From the NCBI GenBank assembly GCA_025360015.1, contig JANYCZ010000045.1:62001-126000 (forward strand): a DNA stretch of 64,000 nt, given 5' to 3'. Shown here in pieces: positions 51,516 to 59,416 of this stretch; positions within the stretch are counted from its first letter, which is position 1; each line of letters starts with the position of its first letter. Source of the DNA: Verrucomicrobiota bacterium (GTDB taxonomy: Bacteria; Verrucomicrobiota; Verrucomicrobiia; Verrucomicrobiales; Verrucomicrobiaceae). Under the pieces are notes generated by a model. The model was not told where the DNA came from. It made no database searches and was given only the letters and a program-made list of their open reading frames with translations. Position numbers and translations under genes: made by a program.

Positions 51516-52364
51516 TCATCCGCCAAATGCGCTGGACGGCACGCCTTGCGCGCCTGTGTGGCAGACGAAGAGGCGGCCAGCGAGCGGCTCCACAAAGCCG
51601 GGCTTCTTGCCGGTGGTGATGTAGAGATCGCGCAGGTCAGGGCCGCCGAAGGCGCAGGCGGTGGTTTCGACGCAAGGGAAGTTGATCTGCGTTTCCACTT
51701 GCTGCGTGGCGGGGTTGAAGCAGATGACCTTGGCTCCGTGGCAGAAGGCGATCCAGAGGCGGTCTTCGGTGTCGATGGTCATGCCATCGGGGGAGGAGGG
51801 ATCGGCGCTGGTGTCCCAGACGACGCGCTCGTTGGTGATGGCGCTGGTGGCGCTGTCGAAGTCGAAGGCGCGGATCTTTTTGCTGGGGGTGTCGATGTAG
51901 AACATCGTGCTGGCGTCACGGCTCCAGATGATGCCGTTGGAGTTGGTGACGGGGCCAAATTTCTTTTCGACGCGGAGATCGGTATGCAGGCAGTATAGAG
52001 AGGCATCGGCGTGCTTCTGGAGGCAGATGGTGCCCGCCCAGAAGCGGCCAGCGGGATCGCACTTGCCGTCGTTGAAGCGGTTTTCCGGCATGCCGGGCTC
52101 AGGATCGGCGATGGGGGTGCTGATGCCGGTGGCTTCATCGAGGAAGAAGAAGCCATGATCACCTGCCCAGACCAGGCCGCCGCTGGCGCGGGGGACCACG
52201 GTGCCGACGCGCTGGCCCACGTCCCAGATCTTTTCCTCCCCTGTCGAGGGAGTGAGGGAAATAATTTTATGGGTTTCAATATCAACGTACAACAGGCGGT
52301 CGCCTTGCCAGAGGGGGCCTTCGCCCCATTCGGAAACATGGTTGGAGATGAGTTCGGGAGTCAT
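51516..52364 (-). CDS. SMP-30/gluconolactonase/LRE family protein
   Basis: 282 aa. The six-bladed propeller motifs are SEWGEGPLWQGDRLLYVDIE, ENRFNDGKCDPAGRFWAGTI, NGIIWSRDASTMFYIDTPSK and DGMTIDTEDRLWIAFC. The Glu, Asn and Asp metal ligands of SMP-30 lactonases are in place (EGP, SNGI, DGMT). It should hydrolyse sugar lactones in the cytoplasm. Its ATG overlaps the stop of tsaB by 4 bp. Confidence 0.92.
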   Translation of the reverse strand: MTPELISNHVSEWGEGPLWQGDRLLYVDIETHKIISLTPSTGEEKIWDVGQRVGTVVPRASGGLVWAGDHGFFFLDEATGISTPIADPEPGMPENRFNDGKCDPAGRFWAGTICLQKHADASLYCLHTDLRVEKKFGPVTNSNGIIWSRDASTMFYIDTPSKKIRAFDFDSATSAITNERVVWDTSADPSSPDGMTIDTEDRLWIAFCHGAKVICFNPATQQVETQINFPCVETTACAFGGPDLRDLYITTGKKPGFVEPLAGRLFVCHTGAQGVPSSAFGG

Positions 52365-52996
52365 GGAGTGGGAGTGTGGGCGGGGCGCTTGGGGAGGGTG
52401 ATGAAAGCCTCGGCGAGGTAGTGGGGAATGAGGGGCTGGGTAATGAGTGTCGCAAGTTCGGAGGCGGGCAAGGATTGGACGATTTTGGCGAGCTTGGCGG
52501 CGTCTGGTTTGGCGGAAAGGAGGGGCAGACCGAGCGGCGGTTTGGCGTCAAACGTGTACCATATTCCGCAATCGGCTGTGCTTTCGCGGGCTACATCGGC
52601 GGAGACGATCTCGAGGTCTGACAGGATCCTGTCGTTTTTTACGCTGGCGATGTAAAAACTCTGGCGGCGGGCGTCGCCGATGATGGCGTAATTGGAAGGG
52701 GCATCGAGGTCGGGTGCGGTGAGTGAGGACCAGCCGACGCACCAGATATTGCGTGAGAGGGCGATGCCCTGAGCGGCGGCGATGGCGATGCGAACGCCGG
52801 TGTAGGAGCCGGGGCCGTTGCCGATGACAACGCCGGTGAGTTCATTGCCGGCGGCGGCGAGGGCCTCGCGTAGCGGGGCAAAGACTTGGGCATTGTGGGA
52901 GCGCTCGGATTGGAAGGAGGAGCGGAAGAGAACATCATCTCCATTCACGACGGCGATGCTGCCGTGTGCGGTGGAGAGGTCGAGGGCAAGGAGCAT
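52361..52996 (-). CDS. tsaB: tRNA threonylcarbamoyladenosine biosynthesis protein TsaB
   Basis: 211 aa. The ASKHA fold start MLLALDLSTAHGSIAVV is followed by SERSHNAQVFAPLREAL and VVIGNGPGSYTGVRIAIAAA, the TsaB signature. TsaB is the scaffold partner of TsaD in making t6A37 on ANN-reading tRNAs. TsaE is encoded just upstream across a short repeat; tsaD is not in the window. Confidence 0.94.
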   Translation of the reverse strand: MLLALDLSTAHGSIAVVNGDDVLFRSSFQSERSHNAQVFAPLREALAAAGNELTGVVIGNGPGSYTGVRIAIAAAQGIALSRNIWCVGWSSLTAPDLDAPSNYAIIGDARRQSFYIASVKNDRILSDLEIVSADVARESTADCGIWYTFDAKPPLGLPLLSAKPDAAKLAKIVQSLPASELATLITQPLIPHYLAEAFITLPKRPAHTPTP

Positions 52997-53007
52997 GAAG
53001 GGATTGA

Positions 53008-53078
53008 TTGGCCGAAAAAAAGGAAAGAAGAGGAAAAATCAGATCTTCCTTTTTCATCTCTTTCGGTTTTTTGGCTAT
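53008..53078. repeat. palindromic element, copy 1 (between tsaE and tsaB)
   Basis: The left part GGCCGAAAAAAAGGAAAGAAG (shown here as two pieces: GGCCGAAAAAAAGG then AAAGAAG) is mirrored imperfectly by CATCTCTTTCGG and TTTTTTGGC. The left 36 bp match the reverse complement of 61080-61115 with only a few differences. It overlaps the last codon of tsaE. Confidence 0.65.
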
Positions 53079-53500
53079 CCCGATATCCGAGTGCTTTCGG
53101 TCACGGTGCGGGAGGCGTCGGGCTGGGGTCCGATGTGGAACCAGCGGGTGTTGGGGGGCAGGAGGTCCGGGAACATGTCGGCCCATTCGACGATGATGAC
53201 GCCGGGTTCGGTGAGGAACTCGTCCCAGCCGATGCCGATGACTTCGGCGGCGGAGTCCATACGATAGAAGTCGAAATGGAAGATGGGGAGGCGGCCGTCG
53301 AGGTACTCGTGGACGAGGGTGAAGGTGGGGCTTGTGACGGCAGCCTGGGAGTTCATGCCGGCAACGATGCCGCGCGTGATCTGGGTCTTGCCTGCACCAA
53401 GGGTGCCGCAGAGGGCGATGACATCGCCTGCGGCGAGAGTCGGCGCGAGCTGCGCGCCCCAGGTGTGGGCATCATCGGCAGTGTGGAGCGTGGCGGTCAT
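53075..53500 (-). CDS. tsaE: tRNA threonylcarbamoyladenosine biosynthesis ATPase TsaE
   Basis: 141 aa. The Walker A motif is LCGTLGAGKTQITRGI, followed by VTSPTFTLVHEY, IFHFDFYRM and IIVEWADMFPDLLP, all diagnostic. TsaE drives the TsaB-TsaD cycle in t6A synthesis. It starts with a 4-bp overlap on the upstream membrane-protein gene. Confidence 0.95.
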   Translation of the reverse strand: MTATLHTADDAHTWGAQLAPTLAAGDVIALCGTLGAGKTQITRGIVAGMNSQAAVTSPTFTLVHEYLDGRLPIFHFDFYRMDSAAEVIGIGWDEFLTEPGVIIVEWADMFPDLLPPNTRWFHIGPQPDASRTVTESTRISG

Positions 53501-53802
53501 AAACCAAAGAGCATCAGGCAGGCTGGCAGTTCAGTAAGCACTCTGATGAAGATGTAAATCAGCGGAAGCACCGCAAGCAGGCGCGCAGCCACTTTTTCCG
53601 CCGGTGTGCCACGCCGTACGCCTGCAATCACTGGCAGCAGACATAGGCCCAAACTAACGTCGTGACGCAGACAACTATCCACGTCGTAGGCGGGGTAACC
53701 AGGTTTGTAAACGATACATGTATAAGGCTGGTAGAGAGCAGTAAAGACTTCGAGCACTAAGGCCCCCAACAGCCATGACTTCAAGTGAGCCGCCGGTTTC
53801 AT
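53497..53802 (-). CDS. small hypothetical membrane protein in thiL-tsaE operon
   Basis: 101 aa with three hydrophobic stretches (LKSWLLGALVLEVFTALYQ, LGLCLLPVIAGV, LLAVLPLIYIFIRVL) and two Cys in the first loop (YTCIVY, DSCLRH). It overlaps thiL and tsaE by 4 bp on either side, so it is translated in the same operon. No family recognised. Confidence 0.72.
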   Translation of the reverse strand: MKPAAHLKSWLLGALVLEVFTALYQPYTCIVYKPGYPAYDVDSCLRHDVSLGLCLLPVIAGVRRGTPAEKVAARLLAVLPLIYIFIRVLTELPACLMLFGL

Positions 53803-54704
53803 GCGTCAGCACTCAGCGCAAAGTGGTCCCAGCCGGTGCTTGCGAAATCGGGGGGGCGGCCTTCGCCGGGGTGGACGAGTTTGCCGATGATGGTGAGGGG
53901 GAGCTTGGGGAAGGCGACACTCCATTTGGCCTTGAGCGACCGCACGCTACGTGGATTGACGGCGAGGAGGAGTTCGTAGTCTTCGCCATCGCCCCAAGCT
54001 TGATCGAAGGTGCAGCCGGGATTGCAGGGGAGCGAGGCGACGTTGACCTGGTAGTGCGTGCCGCTGGCGAGGGCGAGGCGCGGGAGGTCTTTGGCGAGCC
54101 CGTCGCTGATGTCCATCATGGCGTGGGGATGGGCGTTTTCGGAGAGCCAGCGGCCTTCTTCGAGGCGGGGCTGAAATTTAAGATGCTTGCCATTGATCGA
54201 GCCGCCGAGACGACCGGTGACGAGGAGGACGTCTCCGGCCTTGCCTTCGCTGCGGGAGAGCCAGCGCTTGGAGGGGACGGTGCCGCTCATGGAGATGGAC
54301 AGCATGAGAACGAGGCCGCGTGAGGTTTCACCGCCGACGATGTTGATGCCGTAGTCCTTGGAGATGGCGCGCATGCCGCGATAAATCTCGGTGAGAAACT
54401 CGACCTGCATGCTGGGTGGCGCCACGAGGGTGATCATGGCATGGCGCGGTGTGCCTCCCATGGCGGCGAAGTCGCTGACGACACGGGCGATGGCTTTGCG
54501 ACCGATGAGCTTGGGCGGTGTCTCCAGCGTAAAATGCACGTCCTGCACGAGGGCGTCGGTCTTGAGGAGGGTGTGCTCGTGCTTGGTGCTGCGCACGACC
54601 GCGCAGTCATCCCCTGCCCCGGCGATGACATCGCGGTCGAGTTTGACGCCGCGCATGAGTTTGCGGATGAGGTTGTCTTCTCCGATGTCGGCTAGGGTGG
54701 GCAT
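53799..54704 (-). CDS. thiL: thiamine-monophosphate kinase
   Basis: 301 aa. Motifs of the PurM-like kinase are AGAGDDCAVVR, LLKTDALVQDVHF, ARVVSDFAAMGGTPRHAMIT, NIVGGETSRG, MMDISDGLAKDLPRL and GDGEDYELL. ThiL phosphorylates thiamine monophosphate to the diphosphate. Full length. It is the first gene of an overlapping set thiL-orf-tsaE. Confidence 0.94.
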   Translation of the reverse strand: MPTLADIGEDNLIRKLMRGVKLDRDVIAGAGDDCAVVRSTKHEHTLLKTDALVQDVHFTLETPPKLIGRKAIARVVSDFAAMGGTPRHAMITLVAPPSMQVEFLTEIYRGMRAISKDYGINIVGGETSRGLVLMLSISMSGTVPSKRWLSRSEGKAGDVLLVTGRLGGSINGKHLKFQPRLEEGRWLSENAHPHAMMDISDGLAKDLPRLALASGTHYQVNVASLPCNPGCTFDQAWGDGEDYELLLAVNPRSVRSLKAKWSVAFPKLPLTIIGKLVHPGEGRPPDFASTGWDHFALSADA

Positions 54705-54787
54705 TTTGAGGAGGGCCTACGGAATACGCGGAACAAACGGAAGGGAGAAGCAATCAATCTGAATCAGGCCGTGGGTTCCGCAGGACA

Positions 54788-55105
54788 TCACTGCTTCACG
54801 ACGACATTCGTGCCGTCGAAATGGAGGAGGCGGTTTTTGAGGCCGCGCATGGCCTGGCGGTGGATGTAGACTTCGGTGCCGCCGATCTGGTGGCGGTTCT
54901 CGGTGGCGGCCTGGGCACCGCTGATCCAGGTGAGCTGGCACCATTCCTGGCCACTGAGCTCCCCCTGGGCACAGCGCACGTAGTCGATGTGCAGGACGTC
55001 GCCGGGATGGCCGATGGACTCGATGTTGTGCTTCGAGTCCAGGAACTCTGCGAAGGCCTGTGAAAAGATCAGGCCGTTGCGGAGGCGATGGAGGACCATG
55101 GACAT
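54788..55105 (-). CDS. conserved-looking hypothetical protein
   Basis: 105 aa, cytoplasmic, with no membrane segment. It reads VLHRLRNGLIFSQAFAEFLD, GHPGDVLHIDYVRCAQGELS and EWCQLTWISGAQ. Codon composition matches neighbouring real genes, and the protein is balanced in composition, so I accept it. Family unrecognised. Located 83 bp upstream of thiL on the same strand. Confidence 0.6.
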   Translation of the reverse strand: MSMVLHRLRNGLIFSQAFAEFLDSKHNIESIGHPGDVLHIDYVRCAQGELSGQEWCQLTWISGAQAATENRHQIGGTEVYIHRQAMRGLKNRLLHFDGTNVVVKQ

Positions 55106-55124
55106 TGGGGGAATGACGAAACCA

Positions 55125-55152
55125 GAATGACGAATGTCGAATGTCGAATGAC
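55125..55152. repeat. heptanucleotide tandem repeat (GAATGWC)4
   Basis: GAATGAC-GAATGTC-GAATGTC-GAATGAC in perfect register, with one more isolated GAATGAC at 55111-55117. It lies in the gene-free stretch between 54788-55105 and the superoxide dismutase gene. Confidence 0.8.
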
Positions 55153-55271
55153 GGAAGACTGAGAGGAAGCCGTAGGGTGGCTAGAGAATCAGTGAGGGAT
55201 GCGAATGGTTATCAGATTTGGCAAAGGAATGGGGAACCAGAGGCTGATGAGTGGCTGGGGCTGAAAGTGAC

Positions 55272-55304
55272 AAAGCGCGGGACGGGTGGACCGTTCCGCG
55301 CTTT
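55272..55304 (-). terminator. stem-loop downstream of superoxide dismutase gene
   Basis: AAAGCGCGGGACGG and CCGTTCCGCGCTTT form a long stem with a single mismatch and a five-base loop, 33 bp after the sod stop. The following T-run on the minus strand is short, so termination strength is uncertain. Confidence 0.6.
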
Positions 55305-55336
55305 GGGGGAAGACGAGAATGTCAGGAAGCGGGGAA

Positions 55337-55951
55337 TCAGCCGAGGGCGGCGGTGTAGTTGGCAGCGACGGCGCTCCAGTTCACGGCGTTCCACCAAGCG
55401 GCGAGGTAGTCGGGACGCTTGTTCTGATACTTGAGGTAGTAGGCGTGCTCCCAGACATCGCAGCCGAGGATCGGGGTGCCGCTGGCGTCCATGAGGGGGT
55501 TGTCCTGATTCGGGGTGGAGGTGATGGCGAGCTTGCCGTCCTTCACGTTGAGCCAGACCCAGCCGGAACCGAAGCGGCCCACGCCAGCCTTGCCGAAGGC
55601 TTCCTTGAACGCGTCAAAGCTGCCGAAGGTGGAGGTGATGGCGTCAGCGAGGGCAGCGGTCGGAGCACCACCGGCGTTCGGACCCATGATCTTCCAGAAC
55701 AGGGAGTGGTTGAAGTGACCACCGCCGTTGTTGCGGATGGGGCCTTGGATGTCTGCTGGCACCTTGGAGATGTTTTTGCAGAGGTCTTCGATGGACAACG
55801 CTTCGAGGTCGGGCTTACCTTCGAGAGCTTTGTTCAGATTGGTGACGTAAGCGTTGTGGTGCTTGCCGTGATGGATCTCCATCGTCTGCTGGTCGATGGT
55901 GGGCTCAAGTGCGTCGGTTGGATACGGCAGTGGGGGGAGGGTGTGGGCCAT
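55337..55951 (-). CDS. superoxide dismutase, Fe/Mn family
   Basis: 204 aa from ATG 55951 ([17 protein letters not shown]). Metal ligands are His in [11 protein letters not shown], His in [10 protein letters not shown], and Asp/His in [14 protein letters not shown]. The Gln in [10 protein letters not shown] favours the Mn or cambialistic type. It converts superoxide to peroxide and oxygen. No signal peptide. Monocistronic with its own stem-loop. Confidence 0.96.
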   Translation of the reverse strand: MAHTLPPLPYPTDALEPTIDQQTMEIHHGKHHNAYVTNLNKALEGKPDLEALSIEDLCKNISKVPADIQGPIRNNGGGHFNHSLFWKIMGPNAGGAPTAALADAITSTFGSFDAFKEAFGKAGVGRFGSGWVWLNVKDGKLAITSTPNQDNPLMDASGTPILGCDVWEHAYYLKYQNKRPDYLAAWWNAVNWSAVAANYTAALG

Positions 55952-56514
55952 GGTGGTGGGGTGGGTTGAAGTTCTTGGTGGTTTAGTATCGTGGATACGG
56001 GCGCGGGCAAGAGGAAGGTTGTGGCTAGTTGGTGCTAGCGACGGGGTGGGGGCGTGGGGTGTATGTGGGGGTTTTGTTTTGGCAAAGGAATGGAGGAGCA
56101 AGGGAATGGCCGGAATTCAGACGTACCTTGGATGGGCATTCCTTTGCCCCATCTTTGGGCTACGTCACACCAGGGGTGGGGGGCTCGGGGCGTGGGAGGC
56201 TTGCGGTGCGCTCGGGGACGGGCGGGCTGTCGCCACACCCATCCCACTGGGGCGTGGGGGCGAATGCGGGTTTTTGTTTTGGCAAAGGAATGAAGGAGGG
56301 AATGGCCGGAATTTTAGGGCATTCTATTCAGCGTTTGGGAGGGATGAGAGAGGGGGAGCGTGGAGGGATCAGGATGATCCCTCTCCTGCCGGACAGGCTG
56401 CGCGGCGGCAAAGATCTGTGATGGTTTTTCAACAGGCTGCTGAGTGAGTGCAATTCTGGGAAGGACGAAATAGGCGGGGCTGGACAGACGTTCGTATGGG
56501 CACCAACCTTCCTC
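55952..56514. repeat. 563-bp gene-free stretch with a recurring GGCAAAGGAATG motif
   Basis: The motif TTGGCAAAGGAATG occurs at 56079-56092 and 56279-56292, and in inverse as CATTCCTTTGCC at 56137-56148; one more lies at 55218-55231 on the other side of sod. Both direct copies extend to GGAATGGCCGGAATT about 15 bp further on, so the unit is longer than the core. The rest is G-rich, low-complexity and without a credible gene. The short open frames here are not gene-like. Confidence 0.6.
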
Positions 56515-57000
56515 ATGAAACGTGCTTTGATCTTCCGCCTCGCCCTTGGTCTGATATTGGTTTCCTGCCTGCCGTCGTGTGGGTTTGCGTTTCGCAAGGC
56601 TTGGAATGAACCGACCCCTTGCATGGCGATGCTGCCAAACTCCGCCGCCATGGCGAAAGTTTCTCAGGTGGCTGGGAAATGGGAGGGCACCTGGCTCAGT
56701 GACGCGAGTGGGCATCATGGAGCGCTGCGTTGCGTTGTGGATTGTACGAAGGGCAAACCTGGCGACCATGAGTTCTTCTACCATGCCACGTGGATGACGA
56801 TCCTGAGCGGCAGCTACAAGACTGTGCACACGGTGCAGAAGCAGAAGGACGGGACCTATACTTTCAAAGGCGAGCACAAGATGCCCGACTGGGCGGGGGG
56901 GGTGTACCATTATGAGGGGACGATCAAGGGGGACGAGTTTAAGGCGAACTACCGCTGCTCCATGGACAACGGCACCTACACGATGAAACGCGTTCGATGA
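56515..57000 (+). CDS. hypothetical lipoprotein
   Basis: 161 aa. The signal peptide ends LVSCLPSCGFAF with a lipobox Cys (LPSC). The mature protein has a lipocalin-like strand pattern (VAGKWEGTWLSDASG, GHHGALRCVVDC, DGTYTFKGEHKMP, YHYEGTIKGDEF), similar in feel to small DUF-type beta-barrel proteins. Function unknown. It precedes the cyclase gene by 55 bp on the same strand and could be cotranscribed. Confidence 0.75.
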   Translation: MKRALIFRLALGLILVSCLPSCGFAFRKAWNEPTPCMAMLPNSAAMAKVSQVAGKWEGTWLSDASGHHGALRCVVDCTKGKPGDHEFFYHATWMTILSGSYKTVHTVQKQKDGTYTFKGEHKMPDWAGGVYHYEGTIKGDEFKANYRCSMDNGTYTMKRVR

Positions 57001-57055
57001 GCAACCATTCTGCCCGGCGCGGGGTTCACCCTTTGTCTCGTTTGTAACATTCTCC

Positions 57056-59020
57056 ATGAAGTGGTTCCATAGCTTTCGCGCCAAGCTCATCCTGACTGTG
57101 TTTCCCGTGGTGGCGGGGATCACGATCGCCACGCTTGTACTGGCGGAGGTGAAGTTCATGGAGTCGTACCGCAAGCTGTTTGAGGAGCAGTTTGACTCGC
57201 AGATCGGCAATTATTCCTCGGCGAAAAAGAAGCGCATGGACGGTCTGTCAAACGTGCTGGACAAGATCGCCAAGCAACCGGACTTGGTGGCGGCCATCGG
57301 CAAGAAGGATTTTGGTGCGGCGGGGCAGATGCTGCGCTCGCAGCTGGAGTCGCTGTCCGGCGACCGACTGCTGAGCGAGCTGCCAGGCGGCCTGCTGCGA
57401 ATGGGGGGCGGTGGCCCGGCGCCGCATCTCGCCCAAGTGCTGGCGGGACACCTGGCTGGCAGCGACAAAGACAAAGAGAAGGACAGGGATAAAAACAGGG
57501 ACCATCCTGGAACGCGGCTGCCGCTTTCCCAGATGCCCTACATCGCCGTCATCGACCCCGAGGGAAACTTTGTGGTGGCACCGAAAAAGAGCGCCTCCGG
57601 GGGGCGGGATATTTTGCCGCCGCTGCCCGCGAAGGAGAGCGCCACGAGTGCGGAGTTTCGCCGCAAGTCGGGCAAGATGCAGTGGCTGGGAGGGCGCAAG
57701 CTGGAGGACATTCTGAAAGAGCAGGAGGTGGGCTACCTGCGCGTGGAGTATGGCGAGGACAACCGCAGTGAGCAGGTGCGGGAGGTGTACCTCACGCCGC
57801 TGCGTGAGCCGGAGTCGGGCAAGTTTCTCGGGGCGTTCCTGTTTGGCCTGCCGCTGCAGGTACTGGCGGAAAAGGTGCTGTATGAGCAGACGAAACACTC
57901 TGACCTGGGGAAAATCATGAGCGGCGTGTGGGTGGAGGAGGGACTGGTGAGCACGACGATTCCAAAAGAGGAGCGTGAGATCGTGGCGGCGCATATCGCG
58001 GACTCGATCCACCACACGCACAAAACGCAGCGAGGGATGGCAGTGTGGATCAATGGGGAGCGCCACCAGATCTACTACCGCGTGCTGAATCCGGGCTCCC
58101 CTTTCCCGCTGGCGGCGCAGGTGAACCTGTATCCGCTGGCGGCGATGGACAATGAACTGGCGGACCTGCGGTGGGACGTGGGCGTACTCGGGGTGGTGTC
58201 GCTGCTCATCGCGCTGATGGCGGTGCTGTACATCTCGCGCGGGCTCTCAGGGCCCATCCGGGAGATCGTGGAGGGCACGCATCAGATTGAGCACGGGAAC
58301 TTCGATGTGCGGGTGCCGGTGCGCAGCCAGAACGAACTGGGCAAGCTGGCGGCCTCCTTCAATGAAATGGCGGCGGGACTGGCGCTGCAGGAAAAATACC
58401 GCAGCGTGCTGAATGCCGTGGCGGACCGCACGGTGGCGGAGCAGCTCATTGCACAGAGCAGCAGCCTGGGAGGTGAAATCCGGCACGTCACGATGCTGTT
58501 TTGCGACATCCGCGGCTTCACGGCGATCACGGAAAACATGCCGCCGGCGGATGTCATCGAGCTTCTGAATGAGCATATGACGGCGCTGACCGATGTGGCC
58601 TATGCGCATGGCGGGATCGTGGATAAATTTGTGGGGGATTTGATCATGGTGCTGTTTGGCGCGCCGCTGACCACGGGCGAGGATGCGGTGCGTGCGGTGC
58701 AGTGCGCGCTGAGCATGCTGCAGGTGCGGCGGAAGCTGAATGAGGTCTGCAAGCACTCGCTGGAGGTGGGGATCGGCCTGGCGACGGGATCGGTGGTGGC
58801 GGGGTGCATGGGGTCTGACCAGCGGCTGAGCTACACGGTGCTGGGCCACCGGGTGAATCTGGCCTCGCGGTTGTGCAGCATCGCGCAGGCGGGAGAGATC
58901 ATCATGGACGAGGAGACGTATGCGGACTCGAAGAGTTTTATCAACGCGGCGCCGATGCCGCCGATGCAGTTGAAGGGGATTTCGGAGGCGGTGCATCCGT
59001 GGCGGGTGGTGGTGGACTAG
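57056..59020 (+). CDS. membrane adenylate/guanylate cyclase with HAMP domain
   Basis: 654 aa. TM1 is near the N-terminus (LILTVFPVVAGITIATLVLA), then a periplasmic sensor region (about 35-365), TM2 (VGVLGVVSLLIALMAVLYIS), HAMP (about 390-440, GPIREIVEGTHQIEHGNFDV) and a class III cyclase domain (about 470-650). The metal Asp residues are in LFCDIRGFTAI and VDKFVGDLIMVLFG; the adenine/transition-state part is VGIGLATGSVVAGCMGS and VNLASRL. It should make cAMP or cGMP in response to an outside signal. The first tandem heptamer of the downstream repeat overlaps its TAG stop. Confidence 0.93.
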   Translation: MKWFHSFRAKLILTVFPVVAGITIATLVLAEVKFMESYRKLFEEQFDSQIGNYSSAKKKRMDGLSNVLDKIAKQPDLVAAIGKKDFGAAGQMLRSQLESLSGDRLLSELPGGLLRMGGGGPAPHLAQVLAGHLAGSDKDKEKDRDKNRDHPGTRLPLSQMPYIAVIDPEGNFVVAPKKSASGGRDILPPLPAKESATSAEFRRKSGKMQWLGGRKLEDILKEQEVGYLRVEYGEDNRSEQVREVYLTPLREPESGKFLGAFLFGLPLQVLAEKVLYEQTKHSDLGKIMSGVWVEEGLVSTTIPKEEREIVAAHIADSIHHTHKTQRGMAVWINGERHQIYYRVLNPGSPFPLAAQVNLYPLAAMDNELADLRWDVGVLGVVSLLIALMAVLYISRGLSGPIREIVEGTHQIEHGNFDVRVPVRSQNELGKLAASFNEMAAGLALQEKYRSVLNAVADRTVAEQLIAQSSSLGGEIRHVTMLFCDIRGFTAITENMPPADVIELLNEHMTALTDVAYAHGGIVDKFVGDLIMVLFGAPLTTGEDAVRAVQCALSMLQVRRKLNEVCKHSLEVGIGLATGSVVAGCMGSDQRLSYTVLGHRVNLASRLCSIAQAGEIIMDEETYADSKSFINAAPMPPMQLKGISEAVHPWRVVVD

Positions 59021-59052
59021 ATGCTAGATGCTAGATGCTGGATGCTGGATGC
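59018..59052. repeat. heptanucleotide tandem repeat (TAGATGC)3(TGGATGC)2
   Basis: Five 7-bp units in register. The first TAG is the stop codon of the cyclase gene. Same periodicity as the repeat at 55125-55152 but a different sequence. Confidence 0.85.
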
Positions 59053-59221
59053 TGGGCGTCGAGCGTCAGGAGCCGCACTCGGCGGGTGGGGACCATGCCG
59101 GGCTGGGTGAGGCTGGTGTGACAGACTTGCTTGGTGTCTTCCAGACCGCACTCGGAGAGTGCGGTCCACGCCGCGCTGGGGCTTTCCGATGCGGTGGGAA
59201 ATTCGGGAGGGGTTGGGGGGA

Positions 59222-59253
59222 CCTTGTTGAACAGCAACAAGGCTACTTTTTTT
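59222..59253 (+). terminator. rho-independent terminator after the cyclase gene
   Basis: CCTTGTTG-AACAG-CAACAAGG is a perfect 8-bp stem followed after four bases by seven T. It ends the cyclase transcript within the 396-bp gap before uvrC. The rest of that gap (59053-59416) contains one T-less 10-bp hairpin at 59144-59166 and no gene. Confidence 0.85.
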
Positions 59254-59416
59254 ACCCTTGCGGGGGTGCAATGCGTATGGATGAGAGTGCGGTTGATGGC
59301 AGTTGTTGCGGAGTCATCGGGCAAGCATGGGCAAGAGTCGTGGCCTCCCATGTCATGCCCCTTTCTTTGACCTCTTGACGGCGCAGCCTTGCCTCATCCA
59401 TTCTGCATTCCCCTTC

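Noticed and set aside
55118..56320. Repeated short motifs considered as a CRISPR array
   Set aside because: Spacing is irregular, units are 7-15 bp, one copy is inverted and no cas genes are present.
59144..59166. Perfect 10-bp-stem hairpin considered as a cyclase terminator
   Set aside because: No T-run follows; the hairpin at 59222 with a seven-T tract is the better terminator.
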